Source: Pollutimonas sp036675275
GTDB taxonomy: Bacteria > Pseudomonadota > Gammaproteobacteria > Burkholderiales > Burkholderiaceae_B
Length of the DNA stretch: 64,000 bases
Direction: 5' to 3'
Assembly: GCA_036675275.1 (NCBI GenBank)
Contig: JAKFFG010000083.1
Location: forward strand, 1 to 64,000
This document shows, one piece after another, positions 1 through 6,716 of this stretch (its first letter is position 1; the number at the start of each line of letters is the position of its first letter). Position numbers and translations under genes: made by a program. Under the pieces are notes generated by a model. That model was not told the DNA's origin, searched no databases, and was given only the letters and a program-made list of their open reading frames with translations.

Positions 1-147
1 CCCTGGCAACGCCAGGGGCGTAGCGCGCGAAGCCGGAACAGCGCCCGACACACCCGCCTTTCTTAAGAACGAAAAGCCGTCCCCAACGCCTGCGCGCTGC
101 AGCAAGCCTTGTAAACTCCTCGACCCAAAATGCTCTAGACCGGCGCC

Positions 148-735
148 TTATTGTGCCGGCGCCACCGGTTCGCCCAGGTTCAGCATGAGCCGGTTGGCCC
201 AGGCAAAAATGGCGCTTGCGTGCAGAAGGTCCAGTATCTCGGCATCGGTCATGCCTACATCCTTCAAGGCCTGAATATCGGCAGGTCCAAGTTGATCGGG
301 CTCCTGCGTAAGCCGTATGGAAAACTGCACGATTGCCTTCTGACGGTCGCCGCTGCCCGCCGTGTGCGGGTCCTCGAACACTTGCGTCACGGTTTCGTTC
401 TGCTTGGCCAATTGCTCGAAGCGCTGCGCGTGCACCGATGCGCAATATACGCAACCGTTGATGCGCGATACCGTCAGCGCGCCCAATTCGCGATCGGCGC
501 GCGCCAGGCCTCCCGGCGCGTACATGATGGCGTTGTAGGCTTCGGAACGCTGTTTCAGTATGGCCGGCTGGTGTGCCAGCAGCAGGTAGTAGTCGGACTC
601 CTTGGCCTTGGGGTGGCTCATTTCGAGCACTTCAATCTGTTGCGGCGTTGCAGTATCTACCTTGACAACATCCAGCCAGGCTTTCCAGTCCAGTGTCTCG
701 TTGGTGTATCCCTTGATTTTGATCAGGTCGTTCAT
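148..735 (-). CDS. Alkylhydroperoxidase-like (AhpD/CMD-fold) domain protein
   Basis: This 195-residue protein carries the AhpD/carboxymuconolactone-decarboxylase fold. The redox signature is visible as C95-V-Y-C98 with H102 four residues on, the arrangement used for peroxide reduction in AhpD-type proteins. It resembles the Avi_7169 family of alkylhydroperoxidase-domain proteins (recalled from family knowledge, not searched). The open frame extends further upstream, but the ATG at 735 overlaps the stop of the preceding CMD gene by four bases (ATGA), so I use that start. It is the last gene of a leftward operon with a LysR regulator and a flavin monooxygenase. The substrate is unknown; a role in removing peroxide or an oxidised intermediate made by the monooxygenase is inference. 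Confidence 0.85.
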   Translation of the reverse strand: MNDLIKIKGYTNETLDWKAWLDVVKVDTATPQQIEVLEMSHPKAKESDYYLLLAHQPAILKQRSEAYNAIMYAPGGLARADRELGALTVSRINGCVYCASVHAQRFEQLAKQNETVTQVFEDPHTAGSGDRQKAIVQFSIRLTQEPDQLGPADIQALKDVGMTDAEILDLLHASAIFAWANRLMLNLGEPVAPAQ

Positions 736-1256
736 GATTGCGACTCCAGCGCCTTCATGGCCTGCAGTCCGGCTGTCAACCGGATCTGGTACGACAGGAA
801 GGCGATCAATTGGGCGAGTGTGATGATATCGGGTGTGAGAATACCGGCTGCCTGAAGCGCCTGGACGGCCGCCTTGTCGCCCTCTACCGGCTTTTGAATG
901 AGCTTGGCGGTGAATACCAGCAAGGCTGCCAGGCGGCCGGACTGCAACTCTTCCAGCCCGCTGCGCCCCACAGTCTTTAGAGTGACCGCATCGACGCCAT
1001 ATTGGTTGAGCAAGCCATGGTAGTGGCTCTCCAGGCTGGCAGATTTGGAAAGCACACATGCGTAATACGCCACCAAAAGCCTTTCCTGAATCGTAAGGCC
1101 ACCGGCAGCGGGATCGAAGAAAAGCTCATAGCTGCCTTGGGTGGCGACCGCCACCTTTTCACGCCCATGGCGCGTTGCATAGAGCGTCTCGCCGGGTGTC
1201 AATCCCACCACACTGTCTATCAGATCGTCGCCGTACGACGCGTTGGTATTGCTCAT
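732..1256 (-). CDS. CMD-domain protein without CxxC (Avi_7170-like)
   Basis: This 174-residue protein belongs to the carboxymuconolactone decarboxylase-like fold and resembles the Avi_7170 family, which usually sits beside the Avi_7169-type partner, as it does here. In the position where AhpD proteins carry CxxC it has a single Cys67 followed by H78 and H80, so thiol peroxidase chemistry like its neighbour's is unlikely. The ATG at 1256 is chosen over a longer upstream frame that would overlap the monooxygenase gene. Its end overlaps the next gene by four bases, indicating translational coupling. The function is not known; it may form a mixed complex with the downstream CxxC protein. Confidence 0.8.
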   Translation of the reverse strand: MSNTNASYGDDLIDSVVGLTPGETLYATRHGREKVAVATQGSYELFFDPAAGGLTIQERLLVAYYACVLSKSASLESHYHGLLNQYGVDAVTLKTVGRSGLEELQSGRLAALLVFTAKLIQKPVEGDKAAVQALQAAGILTPDIITLAQLIAFLSYQIRLTAGLQAMKALESQS

Positions 1257-1294
1257 GAAGTCCTTCCTGCAGCAAAAAACAAGACAATACCGGC

Positions 1295-2731
1295 TTATAC
1301 CGCAACACGCCATTCATCGCCGAACACTTCAGGCTCGTCAAAGGCGACGAGCTGCGCGAAATGTTCCTGAATATTCTCTGTGTAAAGCAGGCTGGCTATG
1401 CCTTCGGACAGGCGCGCGGCGCCGTCGCTGATGGCCGGGATATCGCCCGATACCGTGCCATGGGTCAATGTTGCGGGATAGCAAAAGCAATGCACGCGCG
1501 ACAAACCGGGAAGGTCGCCTTCACGTTTTTCCTGGAATTCGAAGCTGGGGCCCAGATCGGGCGAATCCAGTAATTCGCGGTCCGCCGCACCTTCTGTGGG
1601 CGTGTAGCGGTCTGCCCATACTCGCAGCTGCGGGGCAATGGTGGCATATTCGGGCCGGCTGTGCCAATCGATAATGAAGCCGGTGGAAAGAATGAGGAAA
1701 TCCAATTCGAAGGTCTTGCCGGGAACTTCGACCTGCAGAGCCGACCCTTTTTCCTGCACCTGCAGGACGGATGCGCCGAGGTGAAAATGCGCATTGGCGT
1801 GTTGCGACACGCGCAAAACGCTGGCGCGCGGAGGCGGTACCTGCTGCACATTGATGTAATGGCGTATACGCCATTTCCACTCATCGGGAAGGTTGACATA
1901 TCCTTGGACAAAGCCCGGATTTCCGGCTGCCTTGGCCTTGTTGATGCGGGGAATGTCGCTGCGGCGTATCAGCAAGTCTACGCGTGCCGCACCATTTTCC
2001 AGCGCCGTGCCGGCGCTGTCCATGGACGAAGCGCCCGCGCCGACCACGCCAACCCGCTTTCCGCGCAGAGTGGAATAGTCCAGCGGGTCGGATGAATGCG
2101 CCCAGCGCTCGCGCGGAATCGACCTGACAAAATCGGGGACACTTGCACCGCCCAGCCCTGCCCGGCCCGTGGCAAGCACCACGCGCCGCGCATATACCGA
2201 TAGCTCGGCAGAGGGCGTTTGCATTTGCAGCTCGACATAATCGGCATGGGGAACAATGTTGGTGACCCTATGCTCGTTGCGAACATCGATTGTCATGACG
2301 CGGCGGTACCAGCGCAGGTAGTCCATCCATTGAAGACGGGGAATCTTGTCCAGCGCGTCCCAGGCTGCCGTACCGAATTGAGCCTCGAACCAGGCGCGAA
2401 AAGTCAATGCCGGCAAACCAAGAGCCGGACCCGTCAATTGCTTGGGAGAACGTAAAGTCTCCATGCGGGCAGTCGTGGCCCACGGCCCTTCAAAGCCTTC
2501 GGGCGCGCTGTCGAATACGCACGCGCGTATTCCCAGGTTGACAAGCGATGTGGCAGCGGCAAGGCCGGCCATGCCAGCACCGATGACGGCCACATCGAGC
2601 AGTTCCTGGTTGTTTACGCTGCCCGTTGGTACCCAGGCTTTGGCCGGCAATTCGAGCCAGGAAAGGTCCTGGGCCAGGCGTTGCTCCAGGGCGGGCAAGC
2701 CGCAAGGGCTTGAAGAAATAAGGCTGGTCAT
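1295..2731 (-). CDS. Flavin-containing monooxygenase-like FAD/NAD(P)-binding oxidoreductase
   Basis: This is a 478-residue soluble oxidoreductase with two dinucleotide-binding folds: GAGMAG at residues 51-56 for FAD and GAGASS at 231-236 for NAD(P)H. An ATGR element (187-190) and STGF (349-352) are typical of the flavin monooxygenase/thioredoxin-reductase-like superfamily. The canonical FxGxxxHxxxY/W Baeyer-Villiger fingerprint is not clearly present, since the equivalent stretch around residue 201 lacks the Gly. It follows the LysR gene by 25 bases on the same strand and precedes the two CMD-fold genes, so a joint oxidation pathway is likely. The substrate cannot be read from the sequence. 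Confidence 0.85.
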   Translation of the reverse strand: MTSLISSSPCGLPALEQRLAQDLSWLELPAKAWVPTGSVNNQELLDVAVIGAGMAGLAAATSLVNLGIRACVFDSAPEGFEGPWATTARMETLRSPKQLTGPALGLPALTFRAWFEAQFGTAAWDALDKIPRLQWMDYLRWYRRVMTIDVRNEHRVTNIVPHADYVELQMQTPSAELSVYARRVVLATGRAGLGGASVPDFVRSIPRERWAHSSDPLDYSTLRGKRVGVVGAGASSMDSAGTALENGAARVDLLIRRSDIPRINKAKAAGNPGFVQGYVNLPDEWKWRIRHYINVQQVPPPRASVLRVSQHANAHFHLGASVLQVQEKGSALQVEVPGKTFELDFLILSTGFIIDWHSRPEYATIAPQLRVWADRYTPTEGAADRELLDSPDLGPSFEFQEKREGDLPGLSRVHCFCYPATLTHGTVSGDIPAISDGAARLSEGIASLLYTENIQEHFAQLVAFDEPEVFGDEWRVAV

Positions 2732-2756
2732 TAGCGTGCAATAGTGCTGTTACGGC

Positions 2757-3740
2757 CTAAAGCGTATCACTAACCTGATCTGAAGACAGCGAGAACGGCT
2801 GAGGAATCGTCGGGAGACCGCTCAGGTCGCCCGGTGCGAAATGAGGGATGCACTCGTTGGCATAGTCCCACATGGCCCGAATGAAGCGTTGCCCGTCGTC
2901 GGGCACTACGCGATCACGATGTGTGATGACACCCATCATGTACGGAACATGTGCATCGAACGGGAGGTATATTACGCCCTCGGGCTTGAAGGCCGCCGCC
3001 GTGAACGGGTCGACAAGCGCTATGCCGACCCCGGCGCGAACCAACGCCAGCGCATTCATATAGGACGTCGTTTCGATATGCCGCCGGGGATTCGCCCCGC
3101 TGTTCTGGAGCAGTGCCGTCGACAGTCTATGCCGCAAACCCGAGACATTCGACATGGAAATTACGGTGAACGTGCCCAGGTCTTCTACCCGGATAAGCTC
3201 ATTTCCGGCCAGGGGATGATCGACCGGCACCGCCACCAGGCAGGGCGCCTGTCCCGACCAGTGCAAATGGCAGCGGCCGAGATCGATGGGCAGGCTGGTG
3301 ATTCCGATGTCTGCCAGTCCATCGGCCACCAGATTCGGAACTTGATTGGGCCGCGCCATATCGATCTGCATCTTGTCCGCAAAAATGGGACTGCTGCGCT
3401 CGAGCCGGCCTAAAACGGTGGCGGCCAGCGACGTGCACAATGAGGTATTGGCGGCAACGCGCAGTGGTCGCGGCTGGCCCCGTGCGATTTCGCGCGTTCG
3501 GGTGTCGAGTTGCTGCAGACCCGCCAGAACATTGTGCACCTCTTCGTAAAACTGACGGCCCTGGTCGGTGAGCGTCACTTGAGGGCGAGTGCGCGTGAAC
3601 AACGTAAAACCCAGTTCATGCTCAAGATCTTGAAGTTGCCGGCTGACGACCGGCTGTGATCGGTCGAGCAGGCGCGCTGCCGACGTTACGCTGCCAGCGG
3701 AATAGACAGCGGCGAATGCCTCGAGTTGGCGAATTTCCAT
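2757..3740 (-). CDS. LysR-family transcriptional regulator
   Basis: This 327-residue protein starts MEIRQLEAF and has the N-terminal winged helix-turn-helix (about residues 1-60, with SAARLLDRSQPVVSRQL) followed by a LysR substrate-binding domain. It heads the leftward operon with the monooxygenase and CMD genes and probably regulates it and itself. The start at 3740 puts the conserved MxxxQL at the N-terminus; an ATG at 3755 in the same frame is possible. A promoter with a perfect TATAAT and an 8-bp inverted repeat lies 35-66 bases upstream. Unusually for LysR systems the regulator is codirectional with its likely targets rather than divergent. Confidence 0.9.
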   Translation of the reverse strand: MEIRQLEAFAAVYSAGSVTSAARLLDRSQPVVSRQLQDLEHELGFTLFTRTRPQVTLTDQGRQFYEEVHNVLAGLQQLDTRTREIARGQPRPLRVAANTSLCTSLAATVLGRLERSSPIFADKMQIDMARPNQVPNLVADGLADIGITSLPIDLGRCHLHWSGQAPCLVAVPVDHPLAGNELIRVEDLGTFTVISMSNVSGLRHRLSTALLQNSGANPRRHIETTSYMNALALVRAGVGIALVDPFTAAAFKPEGVIYLPFDAHVPYMMGVITHRDRVVPDDGQRFIRAMWDYANECIPHFAPGDLSGLPTIPQPFSLSSDQVSDTL

Positions 3741-3774
3741 GATGAGCGTCGACATCGGGTAAGGGTGAATGCGG

Positions 3775-3806
3775 ATTGCAAATATGCACATTATACATTT
3801 TGCAAT
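3775..3806 (-). promoter_or_regulatory. Promoter and palindromic operator of the LysR-monooxygenase operon
   Basis: Perfect inverted arms ATTGCAAA (3775-3782) and TTTGCAAT (3799-3806) are separated by 16 bases. On the minus strand a perfect -10 hexamer TATAAT lies at 3795-3790, inside the palindrome; the -35 region is weak. A symmetric site covering the -10 of a LysR gene is what autoregulation would look like. The motif is seen; the binding protein is inferred. Confidence 0.6.
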
Positions 3807-3867
3807 AACTGGCATGCTTGTTTTACATGGTAACCACGCCATTAACATGGTTACCGGCTGGGCGTGT

Positions 3868-4692
3868 CTACGGCTTTTTTACACCAAAACAATTTTCCAG
3901 TGCGGGAAATGTACCGTCCCGGACATCGGCAGCATATTGTTCCACCGCAGAACGTATCACAACACCCACGTCGGAATACTGACGCGCGAATTTAGGAATG
4001 CGGGAACCGCTCAAGCCCAGGATGTCTTCCGTGACCAGGATCTGGCCGTCGCAGGCGGGCGAGGCGCCGATACCGATGGTGGGAACCGCGAGTTCTTCGG
4101 TAATGCGCCGCCCCAGCGCCTCGGCGACGCCTTCCAGCACGATGCCGAATGCGCCGGCCTTTTCGTGCGCCCGCGCATCCTGGAGTATGCGTTCGGCCGA
4201 TTCATCGCTCATGCCCTGCGCCTTGAATCCGCCCATGGTGTTTACGTATTGGGGCATAAGGCCCACGTGCGCCAGTACCGGGATTCCGCGATCCACCAGA
4301 AAGCGCGTGGTCTCGGCAAGCGCAATGCCGCCCTCCATCTTGACGCCGTCGGCCCCGCTGGCCGCGAGCACTCTTGCGGCGTTTGTGAATGCCTGCTGCG
4401 GCGATTCCTGATAGCTTCCGAAGGGCATGTCCACAATGATGCAGGCATGACTGGTAGACCGTACCACCGCGGCGGCATGCGCAGCCAATTGATCGGCCGT
4501 GATCGACAGCGTATTGGGCAATCCATAGCCGACCATTGCCGTGGAGTCGCCTATCAATATCATGTCCAGCGCGTCGTCGAGCAGACGCGCGAAAGGCGCA
4601 ATATAGGCGGTAAGCGCCGCAATCTTCTTATGGCCTTTATACGCCATCAGCTGCGGCACGCTGATACGCTTTACCTGACTATGCACACTCAT
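3868..4692 (-). CDS. panB: 3-methyl-2-oxobutanoate hydroxymethyltransferase (PanB)
   Basis: PanB transfers a hydroxymethyl group from methylene-tetrahydrofolate to alpha-ketoisovalerate, the first committed step of pantothenate synthesis in the cytoplasm. The 274-residue protein shows the family's metal and substrate elements: GDS at 48-50, DMPFGSY at 88-94, VKMEGG around 117-122, AHVGLMPQ around 141-148 and the LEG acid at E187. The ATG at 4692 has GGAG nine bases upstream; the longer frame from 4719 lacks support. panC is not beside it and panD lies about 12 kb away in this window, so the pathway genes are scattered. Identification is secure. Confidence 0.97.
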   Translation of the reverse strand: MSVHSQVKRISVPQLMAYKGHKKIAALTAYIAPFARLLDDALDMILIGDSTAMVGYGLPNTLSITADQLAAHAAAVVRSTSHACIIVDMPFGSYQESPQQAFTNAARVLAASGADGVKMEGGIALAETTRFLVDRGIPVLAHVGLMPQYVNTMGGFKAQGMSDESAERILQDARAHEKAGAFGIVLEGVAEALGRRITEELAVPTIGIGASPACDGQILVTEDILGLSGSRIPKFARQYSDVGVVIRSAVEQYAADVRDGTFPALENCFGVKKP

Positions 4693-4847
4693 TTTCACTC
4701 CGTAAAATCCGAGGGTCAAAAGCGATGGGAATCCGGAAGACTCCCCTCAAGACAACGACCGTATAATCGATCAGAATCAACTAAAGAACAAATCCCTGGC
4801 GTCGCGGCAGCTGCGTCATGCTTCATATGCAACCATGGAGAAGAAAC

Positions 4848-5690
4848 ATGTCCACCAGCCAGAACACCGTATCGTTCCATGATGGTCGCAGCGCCCCTCA
4901 AGTGGGAATGGGCGTATGGCAAGTCGAGAACGATATGGCCAGCTCCATCGTGAAGACAGCCATTGATATCGGCTATCGCTCCATCGACACGGCGGCCATT
5001 TACGGCAATGAAGCAGGCGTAGGCCGCGGTATTGCCCAGTCGTCAGTCAAGCGCGAAGACCTTTTTATTGCCACCAAATTATGGAACGACCGCCATGGTC
5101 ACGATAGCACCAAAGCGGCCTTCGACGAGAGCCTTGAAAAGTTGGGGCTCGATTATGTCGATCTCTACCTGATCCATTGGCCGGTACCCAAGGTCGGTCT
5201 GTTCATCGAGGCATGGGAATGCATGATCCAGCTGCGCGATGAAGGGCGCGCCAAGTCCATAGGGGTCTGCAACTTCAATATCAACCACCTCGAACAACTA
5301 TTGGACGAAACCGGCGTATTGCCCGTCGTGAATCAAATCGAACTGCATCCGCAATTCCAGCAGGCCGAGCTGCGCGACTTCCATGCGGAACACGACATCA
5401 TCACCGAAGCATGGAGCCCCCTGGGCCGCGGCCGTATGTGGGACGAACCCACCCTGAACAGCATTGCACGCAAGCATCAGCGCTCAGTTGCCCAGGTAAT
5501 GCTGCGTTGGCACACGCAGCTCGGGAACATGGTCATTCCCAAGTCCGTAACGCCCGACCGCCTCAAAGAAAACTGGCATATATTCGATTTCGTCCTCGAC
5601 GATGACGACATGGCGGCCATTTCAACACTCGACAGGCCGGACGGCCGCGATGGCCCCGACCCCGAACTCTTTCGGGTATTGAAAACCTGA
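4848..5690 (+). CDS. Aldo/keto reductase
   Basis: This is a 280-residue cytosolic NADPH-dependent aldo/keto reductase with the complete catalytic tetrad D47, Y52, K77 and H110, set in DTAAIYGNE, ATKLW and LIHWP. The family signature LYLIHWPVP and the cofactor-binding IPKS near the C-terminus are present. It resembles the bacterial 2,5-diketo-D-gluconate reductase/YvgN branch, but the substrate is unknown. The ATG at 4848 follows GGAGAAG; an upstream in-frame ATG at 4818 would lengthen the N-terminus beyond the family norm. It is divergent from panB with a 155-base shared promoter region. Confidence 0.93.
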   Translation: MSTSQNTVSFHDGRSAPQVGMGVWQVENDMASSIVKTAIDIGYRSIDTAAIYGNEAGVGRGIAQSSVKREDLFIATKLWNDRHGHDSTKAAFDESLEKLGLDYVDLYLIHWPVPKVGLFIEAWECMIQLRDEGRAKSIGVCNFNINHLEQLLDETGVLPVVNQIELHPQFQQAELRDFHAEHDIITEAWSPLGRGRMWDEPTLNSIARKHQRSVAQVMLRWHTQLGNMVIPKSVTPDRLKENWHIFDFVLDDDDMAAISTLDRPDGRDGPDPELFRVLKT

Positions 5691-5784
5691 TCCACACCTG
5701 AAAGGTGTCGGCAGGCCGGCAGGGTTGTACATTTGCCGTCCAGCGGGCGCCACGCCGCCCGCCAAGGCCAGTGAGGCCGAGGCT

Positions 5785-6003
5785 TCAGTAATGCGGTGGT
5801 TTTTCCTGTGTGTATGTGTCGGCGTCGGGCTCACCGCCCTCGCCGCCAGACTCGCCCAGGCGCTTCACCAATGCCGTGCAAAGCAGGCGCAGCTCGTCGA
5901 TCTGCTTCTGCTGTTGGTAGACCATGTGGTTAAGCTCCTGCGTCAGGTCGTCCTGGCTGGTCAGTTTGATTTCAATTTCAATGAGGCGATCTTCGATACT
6001 CAT
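5785..6003 (-). CDS. slyX: SlyX family protein
   Basis: This 72-residue acidic protein starts MSIEDRLIEIEIKL, and its heptad-like leucine/isoleucine pattern through about residue 50 predicts a coiled coil. That and the final P-PHY tail are typical of SlyX. The biochemical function of SlyX is not established. The start at 6003 is used because the frame upstream runs through a GC-rich tandem repeat and looks non-coding. The gene is divergent from the DinB-family gene. Confidence 0.85.
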   Translation of the reverse strand: MSIEDRLIEIEIKLTSQDDLTQELNHMVYQQQKQIDELRLLCTALVKRLGESGGEGGEPDADTYTQEKPPHY

Positions 6004-6037
6004 GCTGTCGCTACCACGTGGAAACCGCCATTCTAAC

Positions 6038-6112
6038 CGCGCGTCGACACGCCGGGCGTCGGTACGCCGCGCGTCGATACGCCGGGCGCCGGTGCTCCCG
6101 GCGCCGATGTGC
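6038..6112. repeat. Five imperfect 15-bp tandem repeats between slyX and dinB-like gene
   Basis: Five back-to-back 15-base units start at 6038, 6053, 6068, 6083 and 6098, alternating between cgcgcgtcgAyacgc and cgggcgYcggtRcKc versions. The array fills most of the 167-base gap between two divergent genes and so lies in both presumed promoter regions. Copy-number change would alter promoter spacing without breaking a reading frame; that consequence is inference. Confidence 0.75.
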
Positions 6113-6170
6113 TTGGGCGCCCGGCACCGAGCCATTGCAGATCAAGATCGATACTATTCAAGGGCCATCA

Positions 6171-6689
6171 ATGAGCACTGAAACAGCACTCGCCATGCAT
6201 CTGCAAATGCTGGCCGAATATCACTATTGGGCCAATACGCTGCTTTCGGAGCATGTGGCAGCCATTCCGGACGAACATTACTTTGCCCCGGCCGGACTTT
6301 TTTTCGAGTCGATACACGGCACACTCAACCATATACTGCTTGCCGACCGTGCGTGGTACGGGAGGCTGGCCGGCACACCTGAACACTTTGCACGGCTCGA
6401 TGCGGAGCTGGAATGCGATCGTACGAAGCTGATAAGGGCACTGGCCGGGCGGCACGACCTATGGCTTGCGCTGATCGCGAATACACCGGGCGACGTCATG
6501 GCCGGCGACCTGCACTACACCACCACCGCCGGATCCCCGGCCACGCGTCCTTGGCTGGGAGCCTTGGCTCATGTCTTCAACCACGCCACTCACCATCGCG
6601 GTCAAATCACCGCAGCGCTCACTCGCTACGGCTATGACTGCCCGGAACTGGACCTGATCTATTTCCTGGCCAGGCCCAGCCCGGTGTAA
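6171..6689 (+). CDS. DinB-family (four-helix metalloprotein) hydrolase/transferase-like protein
   Basis: This 172-residue protein is of the DinB/YfiT-like four-helix bundle superfamily. The metal-binding histidines are visible: HYWAN near the N-terminus, LNHILLAD in the second helix, and HATHHRGQ in the last. These proteins often act as thiol-dependent transferases or have unknown roles; this is not the DinB DNA polymerase IV. The start at 6171 leaves the tandem repeat array outside the gene, although the frame continues through it. The stop runs directly into a 20-bp palindrome shared with acnA. Confidence 0.9.
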   Translation: MSTETALAMHLQMLAEYHYWANTLLSEHVAAIPDEHYFAPAGLFFESIHGTLNHILLADRAWYGRLAGTPEHFARLDAELECDRTKLIRALAGRHDLWLALIANTPGDVMAGDLHYTTTAGSPATRPWLGALAHVFNHATHHRGQITAALTRYGYDCPELDLIYFLARPSPV

Positions 6690-6716
6690 CCGGTCGCGCG
6701 ACCGGTTTTATTTGTC
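6688..6716 (+). terminator. Terminator palindrome between dinB-like gene and acnA
   Basis: AACCGGTCGCGCGACCGGTT (6688-6707) is a perfect 20-base palindrome followed by a T-rich tract on the plus strand. It overlaps the TAA of the DinB-like gene and abuts the acnA stop, so it fills the whole intergenic space. It should terminate rightward transcription; the minus-strand side lacks a clear U tract. Confidence 0.75.

Noticed and set aside
1..17. CCCTGGC-aac-GCCAGGG hairpin at the window edge
   Set aside because: A seven-pair hairpin without a T run or a gene end beside it inside the window. It may be part of a terminator or small RNA to the left, but nothing can be concluded from the edge.
3829..3855. 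GGTAACC...GGTTACC inverted repeat after panB
   Set aside because: Seven-base arms with a 13-base loop and no U tract on the panB strand. Too weak to call a terminator, and probably chance.
3769..4953. 394-residue plus-strand open frame opposite panB
   Set aside because: It is the antisense shadow of panB, has no recognisable domain and also runs into the start of the aldo/keto reductase. The minus-strand panB protein is unambiguous.
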